Origin: Terrimonas ginsenosidimutans
Lineage (GTDB): Bacteria; Bacteroidota; Bacteroidia; Chitinophagales; Chitinophagaceae
Reading direction: 5' to 3'
DNA: 64,000 bases
Assembly (NCBI RefSeq): GCF_022012415.1
Contig: NZ_JAKLTR010000007.1
Coordinates: 124,001 to 188,000 of the forward strand
Below, piece by piece: positions 9,014-18,323 of this stretch (position 1 is the first letter of the stretch; each line of letters begins with the position of its first letter). Made by a program: the position numbers and the translations under genes. The notes beneath the pieces were generated by a model that was not told the DNA's origin, did no database searches, and worked only from the letters and a program-made list of their open reading frames with translations.

Positions 9014-10189
9014 TCACTCCGCCCACGGATCAAGTACCACTTTTACACAGTTGTCCTCTTTCTTCCTGAACATGGAGTATCCGTCTGCGATCTTTGATAA
9101 CGGCAGGCGATGGGTGATGATATCATCTAACTGAACTTTGCCTTGCTTTACAAAATCAAGGAGAGTGTCGATGTGTTTATGCGCAGGCGCTTGTCCACCA
9201 CGCATAATAATACCTTTGTCGAAGAACTGACCAAGCGGGAAATTATCATAGCTAGTTGGATAAACTCCCAGCACGGAAACAATTCCACCTCTTCTAACCG
9301 CACTCATACAAGCTTCGATCACTTTGGGAGAACCTTTCTCCAGGTTGATCACCGCTTTTGCACGGTCGATGAGAGAACGGTCTGGCTCGAAACCGACGGC
9401 TTCAACACAAACATCTGCACCCCGGCCGCCAGTTAATGCCCTGATCTGTTCTATCACTTCTTTATCCTTTGTACCTTCCCATAAGATCCCTTCAGCATTG
9501 GCGGCTTTCTTTGCCATATCCAAACGGTATTGTAGTGTATCTACGATTATTACCCTGCCGGCGCCTCGAAGCCAGGCGCTTTTCGCGGCCATAATGCCGA
9601 CCGGACCGGCTCCAAATATGGCCACCGTTTCTCCTCCCTTCACTTCTCCCCAGTCAATCCCGGAATAGCCGGTAGGGAAAATGTCTGTCAGGAATAAGAC
9701 CTGCTCGTCTGAGAGGTTGTCGGGAACGAGACGCGGGCCATAGTCCGCATAGGGGACCCTTACATACTGTGCCTGTCCGCCATCATATCCTCCGTATAGA
9801 TCGGTATAACCAAAGAGCGCGCCCCCTTTTTCCGTGAGCAATCCGCCTTCGGGACCATAATGCTCAGGATTACTGTTCTCGCAATGACCGGGTAAATGAT
9901 GATTACAAAAAAAGCAATGCCCACAGGCTATCGGAAAAGGTACTACAACCCGATCTCCTCGTTTCAGATTCTTAACGGCCTTGCCTGTTTCTTCTACGAT
10001 ACCCATGAATTCATGGCCAAGAACCATTGGTCTTGGCTGCGGAATTCCCCCGCTGTAGATATGCAGGTCTGAACCGCAGATAGCGGTTGCGGTTACTTTC
10101 AGGATAATGTCCCTGTCATCTTTTAGAATGGGATCATCCACATTGTCGCAGGTTATCTTGCCTGGCCCATGTATTACTGCTGCTTTCAT
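9014..10189 (-). CDS. Zinc-dependent alcohol dehydrogenase (MDR family, formaldehyde-dehydrogenase-like)
   Basis: The 391-residue protein is a medium-chain dehydrogenase. It shows the catalytic zinc motif ICGSDLHIY with GHEFMG, the four-cysteine structural zinc lobe CGHCFFCNHHLPGHC, and the dinucleotide fold VAIFGAGPVGIMAA. The arrangement most resembles the glutathione-independent formaldehyde dehydrogenase-like branch; the true substrate is unknown. The gene begins 3 bases after the stop of the SDR gene, so the two form one operon. Such SDR/zinc-ADH pairs are common in stress-responsive gene sets. Confidence 0.88.
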   Translation of the reverse strand: MKAAVIHGPGKITCDNVDDPILKDDRDIILKVTATAICGSDLHIYSGGIPQPRPMVLGHEFMGIVEETGKAVKNLKRGDRVVVPFPIACGHCFFCNHHLPGHCENSNPEHYGPEGGLLTEKGGALFGYTDLYGGYDGGQAQYVRVPYADYGPRLVPDNLSDEQVLFLTDIFPTGYSGIDWGEVKGGETVAIFGAGPVGIMAAKSAWLRGAGRVIIVDTLQYRLDMAKKAANAEGILWEGTKDKEVIEQIRALTGGRGADVCVEAVGFEPDRSLIDRAKAVINLEKGSPKVIEACMSAVRRGGIVSVLGVYPTSYDNFPLGQFFDKGIIMRGGQAPAHKHIDTLLDFVKQGKVQLDDIITHRLPLSKIADGYSMFRKKEDNCVKVVLDPWAE

Positions 10190-10192
10190 TGT

Positions 10193-10993
10193 TTATTTTT
10201 TTGGGGTAACTGGTTCCTGTTGTTTTTTCATTGTATCAGCCGCTTTCTGATCAGACATCAAATTAGATGCGGTAACCGTCAGCTTATTTTTCAAGCCGGA
10301 GATCACTTTATCGTCGCCATTCATCAGTGCATCATAGCCATCTCTGGCCACCTGGGCGGGGTCGGATAACTTTGATTCATCCTGTACCGCTTTTGAAGAT
10401 TCCATCCCTGCTTTATGGAAGAAATCTGTGTCGGTAGCTCCGGGAAGCAATGCTGTAATGATTATATTATGTTCTTTTACCTCGCTGCGGACTGCTTCCG
10501 TAAAAGACTGGACGAACGCTTTGGTGCCATGATAAACTGCCTGCCAAGGTCCAGGTGTTTTACTTGCAATGGAGGAGAGATTGAGGATCTTTCCTTCACC
10601 ACGTTCCAGCATATCCTGCAGGAAAAGTTTTGTAAGAATGGTCAATGAAGAGATATTCAATTGAATAATGGCGAGTTCCCGTTTGATATCTGTATCCGCA
10701 AATAAACCGTATTCTCCCTGCCCCGCATTATTTACAAGTATATCTACCGTCAGGTGCTGCGATCTGATCTCCTCGTACAGCTCGAATGCCGCATTTGGTT
10801 CAAAGAGATCTTTCACGATCGTAATAATATCAACGCCTGCACCTTCAAGGTCTGTCTTTGCCTGCTGAAGATCTGCTTCAGTTCTCGCGACGAGGATGAG
10901 GTTATGCGCCTCCTCAGCAAAGATTTTGGCCAGTTCATAACCGATGCCAGTAGTTCCTCCGGTAATTAGCGTATATGTTTTTGTTGTTGTCAT
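10193..10993 (-). CDS. Short-chain dehydrogenase/reductase (SDR)
   Basis: From the ATG at 10993 the protein has 266 residues. It has the classical SDR signatures: nucleotide-binding TGGTTGIGYELAK, the structural NNAGQG, and the active-site Ser and YHGTK (Tyr-x3-Lys). A longer frame exists from a TTG at 11014, but the ATG gives the usual family start shortly before the first strand. The C-terminal tail is unusually rich in Lys and Gln. It is the first gene of an operon with the zinc alcohol dehydrogenase. Substrate unknown. Confidence 0.88.
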   Translation of the reverse strand: MTTTKTYTLITGGTTGIGYELAKIFAEEAHNLILVARTEADLQQAKTDLEGAGVDIITIVKDLFEPNAAFELYEEIRSQHLTVDILVNNAGQGEYGLFADTDIKRELAIIQLNISSLTILTKLFLQDMLERGEGKILNLSSIASKTPGPWQAVYHGTKAFVQSFTEAVRSEVKEHNIIITALLPGATDTDFFHKAGMESSKAVQDESKLSDPAQVARDGYDALMNGDDKVISGLKNKLTVTASNLMSDQKAADTMKKQQEPVTPKK

Positions 10994-11656
10994 AATGATT
11001 TTTATGGTGAGCAATCAATCCTGTTGATAATGGTACAAATGATATGCCGCTGAAACTGAAGCCGCGCCTGTTCAGCATCCTGGAGGATTGAGTAAGATTT
11101 TGCACGTCACGGATCGTAATCAGGTAGGAGGGTGACGGTATCCGGTAAAAGGGGGAAATGAAGTATATGCTGTTCTTCCTGATGACGCGTGGTTATATTT
11201 TCACAGGCGTGATTGTTGAATGTTCGTGTTCCGGCAATATTCCCATCGTTCGATTTATTGATCGACGCAGTCGCCTATCCGCAGCCTCTTCAACGGAAGC
11301 GGCAACGAAGGGTCCGGGCCAGAAACAAGATGGTTCCCGCCCTGATCATGGCGGGCAGAAAGAGGGATATTTTGCTGACCTATTCCCGGGACAAAAGGGA
11401 CTTCGCCCGGCTGGCCGGTGGGAGATTGTTGAACTATAGGGGTTACAATGCACTTTCAAAGGTGCCGGGATTTAGGGCGGATCCGCTGGTAACATGGTAA
11501 CTGCATCTGATATTAATGGTTCTTTTGATTACCGAATGCCATGTTTTGCCGGTCATCTTGACGAAACCGGGTGTTTAATGCGACAACTTCTTGGATAGCA
11601 TTTTAAAAGCTGTATCTTGGTTATCCTGATTACGTGTACGTAAACGGTCCTATATC
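10994..11656. other. Long intergenic region with a doubtful ORF
   Basis: About 660 bases separate the divergent SDR and receiver-kinase genes. An Arg-rich open frame spans 11213-11500 (TTG start, 95 codons) with a partly protein-like second half (RDFARLAGGRLLNYRGYNAL), but it lacks an ATG, overlaps another open frame and matches no family I know. It may be a gene remnant. I see no RNA gene or strong terminator here. Confidence 0.4.
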
Positions 11657-13093
11657 ATGAAACCCATTTCTACTTTACCCTTTGCAACAACATTTTTGAG
11701 GATACTCATTCTCGAAGACGATTCTGATCATGCGTTTGTTATCCGGCACCGGTTAGAGCGCGATAGAGGGGATTGTGCTTTTTTAATAACTTCCGCCGAA
11801 GAAGATTTCAGGCATGCCTTACAGCATTTTTCGCCCGATGTAATTATTACCGACAATTCTCTACCCGGCTTCAATGCGTTTGCTGCACTGCGGGTTGCGC
11901 GTGAATTGCGTCCGGAGGCGATCTGCATTCTCGTTACGGCGCTGCTTCTGGAAGACCAGGCGATCGACTACCTGCGTGAAGGCGGTGATGACTGCCTTGA
12001 TAAGTCAGCCCTTTCCCGGCTTTGTAGCTCTGTTGCCACTTCACTTGCCCGGCGATCAAAGATCCCATCGGCAAGTAAGGGCGAAAAGCAGCAGATGAAA
12101 CGGGCAGATATATTCCGCTCTTACCTTGAACACGGACCTGACGGACTTCTTGCGCTGGATACCGCTGGCTATATCATGCATATCAATGATGCTGCAGGAC
12201 AATTGCTCAGCGGAAAAGCATGGTCTCCTGCAGGGAATCTGGTCTGGGATGTGTTTCCGGAGATCAAAGACAGTTTTTTCGGGGCTGCTTTTACCGCCGT
12301 GTTGCAAGATGCGGAGCGTCTTGCTGTCCGGCTGTACCTAACGGCATCGGACAGCTGGCTTGACTGTTTCTTCCAACCGGTTGACAAAGGAATGACGGTT
12401 CTGATCAAAGATGTAACCCGGGAAGAGAACCTGCTGCAGGAGCTGCGGGAACAGCAGGGGCAAATGCAATACGAGCTCGATCAGCTTAGTTTGGTGGCCG
12501 GGGAACGTGAGCGCCATTTACTCGGGCAGGAGTTGCATGACAATGTGAACCAGCTACTGGCCAGTGCCAACCTGTACCTGACATTGATCAGTGAAGCGCC
12601 TGAACGGGCCTCCGAACTGGTACCGTATTGCAAGAGCAGCGTGTTAAAAGCGATCGAAGAAAACAGGCGCCTTGCGCATGGCCTGATCTCTTCAGACGAG
12701 GATAAGGATGCGCTGATGGTACAGGTGGAGCGCCTGTGCGAAACCCTGCTTCGCCCGGCAGGGATCGCTGTTGAGTTGCAAACAGAATGTCTAAATGAAG
12801 CACGGCTGGGATCTTCTTTTAAACTTGAGCTTTACCGGATCCTGCAAGAGCATTGCACCAATATCGTGAAGCATTCGAAAGCGAACCGTGTATCGATGCA
12901 TCTGAATATGGATGAGAAGGAATTTACAATGACTATTGCCGACAATGGAGTAGGTGCGTCCTTTACCGATGCCAAAAACAAAGGCGTTGGATTGTTGAAT
13001 ATCGAGAAAAGGGCAAAGAAATCAGGAGGTAAGGTTACTATTGCTACTTCCCCGGGAAATGGGTTTACGCTTGCGATCATCCTGCCGGTTTAA
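11657..13093 (+). CDS. Hybrid signalling protein: receiver - PAS - HisKA_3-type histidine kinase
   Basis: The 478-residue soluble protein begins with a CheY-like receiver (about 14-130; acidic pair EDD, phospho-acceptor Asp66 in IITDNSLPG, Lys in CLDKSAL). A PAS domain follows (about 160-260), then a NarL-type dimerisation domain with an intact H-box GQELHDNVNQLL (His294) and a HATPase (N-box HCTNIVKHSKA, DNGVG, KGVGLLNIEKRAKK). No membrane segment is visible, so it works in the cytoplasm, taking input from another kinase through its receiver. Kinases of this type usually phosphorylate LuxR-type regulators; none is encoded next to it. Confidence 0.88.
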   Translation: MKPISTLPFATTFLRILILEDDSDHAFVIRHRLERDRGDCAFLITSAEEDFRHALQHFSPDVIITDNSLPGFNAFAALRVARELRPEAICILVTALLLEDQAIDYLREGGDDCLDKSALSRLCSSVATSLARRSKIPSASKGEKQQMKRADIFRSYLEHGPDGLLALDTAGYIMHINDAAGQLLSGKAWSPAGNLVWDVFPEIKDSFFGAAFTAVLQDAERLAVRLYLTASDSWLDCFFQPVDKGMTVLIKDVTREENLLQELREQQGQMQYELDQLSLVAGERERHLLGQELHDNVNQLLASANLYLTLISEAPERASELVPYCKSSVLKAIEENRRLAHGLISSDEDKDALMVQVERLCETLLRPAGIAVELQTECLNEARLGSSFKLELYRILQEHCTNIVKHSKANRVSMHLNMDEKEFTMTIADNGVGASFTDAKNKGVGLLNIEKRAKKSGGKVTIATSPGNGFTLAIILPV

Positions 13094-13245
13094 TAATGCT
13101 TCCCTTATTGATCAGCCGCCGCTGCTTCCTCGCAACCATGCCTGATCCTGGAGTTCTCCTGTTTTACTACGACCTGGTCCAACTTCTACAGATCCCGGGG
13201 CAGCCAGAAGGGCGCAAGGGAAGTGACGCTTTCCAATCAGCGATA

Positions 13246-14139
13246 TTACATCAGGTAATAAGTCCCTGGTTGATTTTTTTTCTCTCCGGTCGCTTCGCCC
13301 AGCAATGACCTTATATCCCTTTCGATATTCTCCGAAATATCTGTGACCGGTACATCGCTTGGCCTGTTCCGGAACGGATCCTGCAAGTGGTAGGCAATTT
13401 TTTCGATCAACAGAAAACTTGCCGGGATCAGTAACAAAAGAGGTACTACGAGGGAGTAATCAATTGCTTTCAGGGAAATAGCCAACGTTACTACAAAAAG
13501 ATAAATGATAAAATGAAGAACGAGGCGGTAAGTTGATGGAAAGATGGTGCGGTTGATCCTTTCCGCCACACCCAGCGAATCGGTGAGGCGAACGATCGTT
13601 TCCTGCAAATGAATTTGTCCATGTACATCGAGAGATTCAACTGATCGAAGCTGTTGTATATCTTTTGCCGTGGATCTTAATAACATAAGTGGATGATTAT
13701 GGCTGGAAGCCAGTTGGTCATTTTCTTCCTTTGAAAGATACGACCCGGCAATGGAAGATGACTCGACGCCACGGAGCGAAGCGCCTGTAATGTAGCACCA
13801 GGCAATCTGTCTGTACGCAATTTTTTGAATTTCTTCAGTATGAGTGTTGTTTAAAAAAGATTGCAATTGGATCACCAGTGTCCTTGAGTCATTTATAATG
13901 GTTCCCCATGCTTTTCGTGCTTCCCACCATCTATCATACGATTGGTTCATTTTGAAGGATAACAGTACAGAGAGCGATGTTCCCAGAAATGCCGGGATCG
14001 CGAGCGGCATCGCGGGAAAAGGTTCCATAAATCGTGCGGCCAGGTAGTGGCTAAGCAAGCCAATGGATATTACAATTGCCAGGTCGAACTTAACAATGTT
14101 GATCAGGTATTTTAGGGGAATGCGTTTTTCAAGAATCAT
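13246..14139 (-). CDS. Bestrophin-like chloride channel family membrane protein
   Basis: The 297-residue protein matches the bacterial bestrophin / UPF0187 family: two N-terminal hydrophobic helices, then LLSFKMNQSYDRWWEARKAWG, the family's signature after helix 2, and further helices near residue 210-250. Bacterial homologues form pentameric anion or cation channels in the inner membrane. Length is typical. It has its own transcription unit, convergent with the receiver-kinase gene. Confidence 0.9.
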   Translation of the reverse strand: MILEKRIPLKYLINIVKFDLAIVISIGLLSHYLAARFMEPFPAMPLAIPAFLGTSLSVLLSFKMNQSYDRWWEARKAWGTIINDSRTLVIQLQSFLNNTHTEEIQKIAYRQIAWCYITGASLRGVESSSIAGSYLSKEENDQLASSHNHPLMLLRSTAKDIQQLRSVESLDVHGQIHLQETIVRLTDSLGVAERINRTIFPSTYRLVLHFIIYLFVVTLAISLKAIDYSLVVPLLLLIPASFLLIEKIAYHLQDPFRNRPSDVPVTDISENIERDIRSLLGEATGEKKNQPGTYYLM

Positions 14140-14293
14140 TTAATGATGATCGTTTAGGGTATGAAGTTTAATCAGGTGCGTGCGATTCGGGTCGAAGCAG
14201 TGCTCAACATTTCAGTAGTGCATGGTGTAGTTGAAACTATGATCGGCGTGGGTGTCAGAACTATCCGGTAAGGACAGCAGCATGACAAGTTGT

Positions 14294-15427
14294 TTACAAG
14301 ACGGGCATGGTGAAGGTGAAACACGTTTGTTCGGAAGTGGAAGTTACGCTGAGCGAGCCATTATGGGCTTTTGCTATTTCTGATGAAATATACAGACCGA
14401 GCCCCAGGCCCTGTCGCGGGTTGTTTTGATTTTTCCCTGTTTGTTCTCTCCGGAAAGGTTGAAAGATATCGCTTATTTGCAGCTGATCGATAGGGTCTCC
14501 TTCATTACATACAGAAATATGCAAAAGGCCGTTCCGTATTCCAGCTTCTGCGCTAACAGGCTGATCTGTTGCTCCGTGTGTGATCGCATTGGCAAGAAGG
14601 TTTGAAACCAGCTGGGCTATCCTTGCTTCATCGCAAAGGATGGGGTCCGGCAGTTTTATATCCCGGATAATGATCTTTGACGGCCATATAGACATCAGTT
14701 CGTCTATGACCTGATCAATTACGGGTTTCAGGGGGACGGATGTTAGAGTCAAAACAATTCCTTCACCCAAACGTGTCCGTGCAAAATCCATCGTGTTGGT
14801 AATGAGTTCTGAGATACGCAACGCACTTTTACGGATCAACTGGACCGCCCTGGCATTAATGTCTGGTGAATGATCACCTGACAATAAAGAAGCAGATGCC
14901 AGTATGGAACCGACGGGATTACGCAGATCATGGCCAAGTACTGCTATAAATTGCTCCCGGTAGTGCGTAAGTTGCTCAGCCTGTATCAGATTAGTTTCGA
15001 ACGTCGCCTTAAGTTCTTTAAGGTTCTGTTCGTAGATCCTGCGGTCAGCTGCTTTAAAAACGGTAAAGCGGATAAACACCGGGTTATTATCAGTGTCACG
15101 CCGTTCTATCGCATTGATCAGTACCGGAACCTTAGTACCGCCTTCTCCCATCAGTTCTACCGCCACTTCGTCGAAGTGCCCCTGCATTCGTAAAAGGGGG
15201 GCGAGATGTGTTTCGTAATAGATCCTGCCGCCAATGGTGAGCAGATCAGAAAAAGAGCGCCCACGGATCTGCGTGGCTGAAGCTTTTACCCAGGAAGCGA
15301 GTTTATTGTTAACCCGTTCAATTTTTCCATCTGGTGATGCAATGATATTACCAGTGAGGGAATGTTCAAACAGGTCTTCAAAATCTTCCCTACGGGAATC
15401 GATATTATATCGTGTGTCAGATTGCAT
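14294..15427 (-). CDS. PAS-domain sensor histidine kinase, partner of the RsbQ-like hydrolase
   Basis: Started at ATG 15427 the protein has 377 residues: an N-terminal PAS domain (about 15-130) whose second half contains GGRIYYETHLAPLLRMQG, a short coiled linker, HisKA with H-box VLGHDLRNPVGS (His166), and a HATPase ending in GLGLGLYISSEIAKAHNGS. There is no membrane segment. The start overlaps the end of the RsbQ-like gene by 11 bases, implying translational coupling. The YYETH-type PAS resembles those of RsbP-like PAS phosphatases, which in Bacillus respond to RsbQ. Here the output is a histidine kinase. A frame 14 codons longer exists but lies deeper inside the upstream gene. Confidence 0.88.
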   Translation of the reverse strand: MQSDTRYNIDSRREDFEDLFEHSLTGNIIASPDGKIERVNNKLASWVKASATQIRGRSFSDLLTIGGRIYYETHLAPLLRMQGHFDEVAVELMGEGGTKVPVLINAIERRDTDNNPVFIRFTVFKAADRRIYEQNLKELKATFETNLIQAEQLTHYREQFIAVLGHDLRNPVGSILASASLLSGDHSPDINARAVQLIRKSALRISELITNTMDFARTRLGEGIVLTLTSVPLKPVIDQVIDELMSIWPSKIIIRDIKLPDPILCDEARIAQLVSNLLANAITHGATDQPVSAEAGIRNGLLHISVCNEGDPIDQLQISDIFQPFRREQTGKNQNNPRQGLGLGLYISSEIAKAHNGSLSVTSTSEQTCFTFTMPVL

Positions 15428-16256
15428 GCAAATAGGCTTGAATAGCTGATATGGTTTCCGCTGGGGCACTCAGGTTCGGGCAATGCCCGGTTGCTTTAAG
15501 GATAACGAGTTTGCTGGCTGGAATTTGCTCATGCATATACATTCCAACTTCAACCGGTGCTATAATATCGTTGGAACATTGAAGGATCAGTGACGGTACG
15601 GGTGTTTCTCCAATCACATCGCGTTTATCCGAAAGGAAAGTGGTGCGTGCGAACTGTCTCGCAATGGCGGGGTCGGTGCGGCAAAAGCTGTTGGCTAATT
15701 CTTCCCGGAGATCTTCCCTGTCAGGGTTTCCCATGATCACTGGCGCCATCGTCATAGACCATCCCAGGTGATTGTCGTCAAGTGCTTCCAGCAATTCATC
15801 TATCTGGTGTCGAGTAAAGCCCCCGGTATAATTCCCGTCATTAATATAAGAAGGCGAGGGGCTGACCAGCACCAGTTGACAAAAAACCTCCGGCCGCCTT
15901 ATGGCAGCCAGAATTCCCATCAGCGCGCTGACCGAATGTCCCACAAATGTTACCTCACTCAGTTGTAACTCATCAATGACCTCCAGAATGTCTTCCACAT
16001 ACCCATCGAGCGTATTGTATTTATCAAATGAATAAGCTGTGAGATCGGAGTCGCCGGCCCCGACATGGTCGATCAGTACGATCTTGTAATCTTGTTCAAA
16101 AGAAGGATAAATGTATCTCCACATGTTCTGGTCGCACCCGAACCCGTGTGTGAAAAAAAGAGGTCTTGTTCCTTTTCCAATTACCCGGACGTTATTTCGT
16201 TTAAGAACAGAAGCCAAATTGTTATTTACGATTTGTTTAAAGGTAGGGCTTTTCAA
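15417..16256 (-). CDS. rsbQ: RsbQ-like alpha/beta hydrolase
   Basis: The protein (279 residues as drawn) closely follows RsbQ of Bacillus subtilis, as I remember it: HGFGCDQNMW, DHVGAGDSDL, FVGHSVSALMGILA, STDP-like CRTDPAIARQFA and LQCSNDIIAP. The catalytic triad is Ser108, Asp230 and His258. RsbQ, related to plant karrikin/strigolactone receptors, is thought to process or bind a small hydrophobic ligand and activate a PAS partner. The coupled downstream PAS kinase supports that role. There is no ATG start; TTG at 16256 or at 16217 must be used. The latter (MASVLKRNNVRVIG) aligns better with the RsbQ N-terminus. Confidence 0.87.
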   Translation of the reverse strand: MKSPTFKQIVNNNLASVLKRNNVRVIGKGTRPLFFTHGFGCDQNMWRYIYPSFEQDYKIVLIDHVGAGDSDLTAYSFDKYNTLDGYVEDILEVIDELQLSEVTFVGHSVSALMGILAAIRRPEVFCQLVLVSPSPSYINDGNYTGGFTRHQIDELLEALDDNHLGWSMTMAPVIMGNPDREDLREELANSFCRTDPAIARQFARTTFLSDKRDVIGETPVPSLILQCSNDIIAPVEVGMYMHEQIPASKLVILKATGHCPNLSAPAETISAIQAYLHAI

Positions 16257-16446
16257 ATGAAGCTATAAAACAAACCACAGGCAACGCTGCTATCCGGGAA
16301 AATACCTAGATATAAACTAATACAATCATAAAAGTTTTTGTTTACAGATCTGCATGTGACCGGGTGGTGTATTGACAACCGTGCAGGCCATCTTTCGTGG
16401 CATGCTATTTCTCTTATACTATATTATCAATCACAAAAATATTACA

Positions 16447-16944
16447 ATGTCAAAAAATCAAAATGGTCAGAAAGACCAGCAGGCTGCACGCCGCGCAGAT
16501 AGCTCATCACCTGGCAGTAAGCGCGATGATGAAGGAAATTCCCGTAACACGGATCGAAATGACGATGAGCAAAATCAATTCGAGAAGGATGCGGACCGGA
16601 GAAGAGCAAAAATGAACAGACCAGCAAGTGAATCAGATGAAGAGGGTGAGGACACGGAGGTTAACGGAAATGTTGCCGAGATCGATGCAGATCAGGACGA
16701 TGAGGAGATTGAAGGAAATGTGGACGAGGAAATGGAAGGCGATGAGGATGATGAGCTCCAGGTAGACGCAGGTAACGAAGATGGGCCTTTTGAAGAAGAG
16801 GAAGAGGAGGCAGGTGACAATGAGGTTAACGAAGATTTTGAAGACGAAGACGGTGAGGAAGAAGAAGATGATGATGAGAATGGAGAGGCAGATCCTCAAG
16901 ATCAGCCTAAGCCTAAAAAGAATGTGTATCCCGAGAAAGAGTAA
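16447..16944 (+). CDS. Extremely acidic, low-complexity protein
   Basis: The 165-residue product (ATG 16447; the frame extends upstream to 16372 but the added part is hydrophobic and unlike the rest) contains about 66 Asp/Glu residues, 40 percent of the chain, with runs such as EEEEEE and EEEEDDDE. It is predicted to be disordered and has no signal peptide or recognisable domain. It ends in a short Pro/Lys-rich tail (QPKPKKNVYPEKE). It has its own strong terminator 18 bases after the stop. A histone-chaperone-like, ion-buffering or hydration role is possible, but nothing in the sequence decides this. Confidence 0.65.
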   Translation: MSKNQNGQKDQQAARRADSSSPGSKRDDEGNSRNTDRNDDEQNQFEKDADRRRAKMNRPASESDEEGEDTEVNGNVAEIDADQDDEEIEGNVDEEMEGDEDDELQVDAGNEDGPFEEEEEEAGDNEVNEDFEDEDGEEEEDDDENGEADPQDQPKPKKNVYPEKE

Positions 16945-16962
16945 TCAGAAGAATGATCACGG

Positions 16963-16988
16963 GCCTTCCGGATAACGGAAGGCTTTTA
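16963..16988 (+). terminator. Rho-independent terminator after the acidic protein gene
   Basis: A perfect 8-bp stem (gccttccg / cggaaggc) with loop gataa is followed directly by tttta. It ends the acidic protein transcript. Confidence 0.85.
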
Positions 16989-17184
16989 TTGAGGCATTAA
17001 TTGCCGACTTTTAAAAACAGGATTTATAGTTACATTAATTCGGGCAATTAAAGTGCTGTTTTTAGTCACGCTATTTGTGGCGGGTAAGAGAGCCTGTTAA
17101 ACTTGTTCACATAATTTTTTCTGGTCCGGTGAATGACCTGATCCGATTGCCCGGATTAATCTTAATCAACTCAACTAAATTTAA

Positions 17185-18315
17185 ATGGATGTATTATGCT
17201 TTAGCCATCTGCGCTGGGATTTCGTTTATCAACGTCCTCAGCATCTGATGTCAAGATACGCGGAAAATGACCGTGTTTTTTTTATAGAAGAGCCTGTGTG
17301 GCAAAATGGCGCTGCGAAAATGGAGGTTAAAAGACCTGCCCTTAATATTTATGTGGTAACTCCCCATCTCCCGGACGGGGTGTCTGAAACAAATCCGCTA
17401 CAGCTGCAGCAGAAACTTTTAGCGGATGTAGTGAAGCAGTATAAGATAGACAGCTATGTTGCATGGTTTTACACTCCCATGTCTATTGATTTGCTGGCTG
17501 GGCTGGTAATGCCAAAGCTGGTCGTTTATGATTGCATGGATGAGTTATCGATGTTCCGGAATGCCCCGGTTGAAATGCAGCAAAAGGAACATGAGTTGTT
17601 TGATATGGCAGATCTCGTCTTTACGGGTGGCAACCTGTTGTATGAAAGTAAAAAAGCTCTTCACGATAATATTCATTCATTTCCAAGCAGCATTGACAAG
17701 GAGCATTTTCAGCGGGCGAGGAAAACAGGTCATCAACCGGCAGATCAGGAGACCATAGAAGGGACCAAGATCGGTTTTTTCGGGGTGATCGACGAGCGGA
17801 TGGATCTTGGGTTGATAGATGCTATCGCAGAGAAATGTCCAAAATGGAGTATCATTCTTATCGGTCCTGTAGTGAAGATAGATCCGGCAAAGTTACCCCG
17901 CAGACCAAATATTTATTATCTCGGCGGAAAAACGTATGATGAACTTCCGAATTATTTGTCGGGTTGGGACGTAGCGCTTATTCCATTCGCGCAGAATGAC
18001 TCAACGAGGTTTATCAGTCCGACTAAGACCCCTGAATACCTTGCCGGCGGTAAACCGGTTGTATCCACGCCTATACATGACGTTATACATCCCTATGGTG
18101 ACGATGGGCTTGTTTATATTGGCGCATCGGTTGACGATTTCATTTCAGGGATCAAGTGGAGCCTGGAGATCAAGCGCAATCCTGAATGGTTGAGATCGGT
18201 TGATATTTTCCTCAAAGATCTTTCATGGGATTATACATGGCGAAGGATGTCGGAACACATTGATAATGCCTTGTTACAAAACCAACGACATTTGTCTGGG
18301 GTTGAACTGAGCTGA
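17185..18315 (+). CDS. Glycosyltransferase family 1-like protein
   Basis: The 376-residue protein starts MDVLCFSHLRWDFVYQRPQH, a start I associate with a group of glycosyltransferases found near UDP-galactopyranose mutase genes. It has the GT-B layout: an N-terminal Rossmann-like half, a linker, then a donor-site half with IGFFGVIDERMDLGLI and KTPEYLAGGKPVVSTP (the conserved nucleotide-sugar site with EYLAxGKPVV). No membrane segment. It precedes two GH1-like genes and glf, which lie on the opposite strand. Donor and acceptor are unknown; galactofuranose transfer is a possibility suggested only by context. Confidence 0.8.
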   Translation: MDVLCFSHLRWDFVYQRPQHLMSRYAENDRVFFIEEPVWQNGAAKMEVKRPALNIYVVTPHLPDGVSETNPLQLQQKLLADVVKQYKIDSYVAWFYTPMSIDLLAGLVMPKLVVYDCMDELSMFRNAPVEMQQKEHELFDMADLVFTGGNLLYESKKALHDNIHSFPSSIDKEHFQRARKTGHQPADQETIEGTKIGFFGVIDERMDLGLIDAIAEKCPKWSIILIGPVVKIDPAKLPRRPNIYYLGGKTYDELPNYLSGWDVALIPFAQNDSTRFISPTKTPEYLAGGKPVVSTPIHDVIHPYGDDGLVYIGASVDDFISGIKWSLEIKRNPEWLRSVDIFLKDLSWDYTWRRMSEHIDNALLQNQRHLSGVELS

Positions 18316-18323
18316 TGAGCCGC

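Noticed and set aside
11158-11439. 93-codon plus-strand ORF
   Set aside because: Low-complexity translation, overlaps another frame, no family; not supported as a gene.
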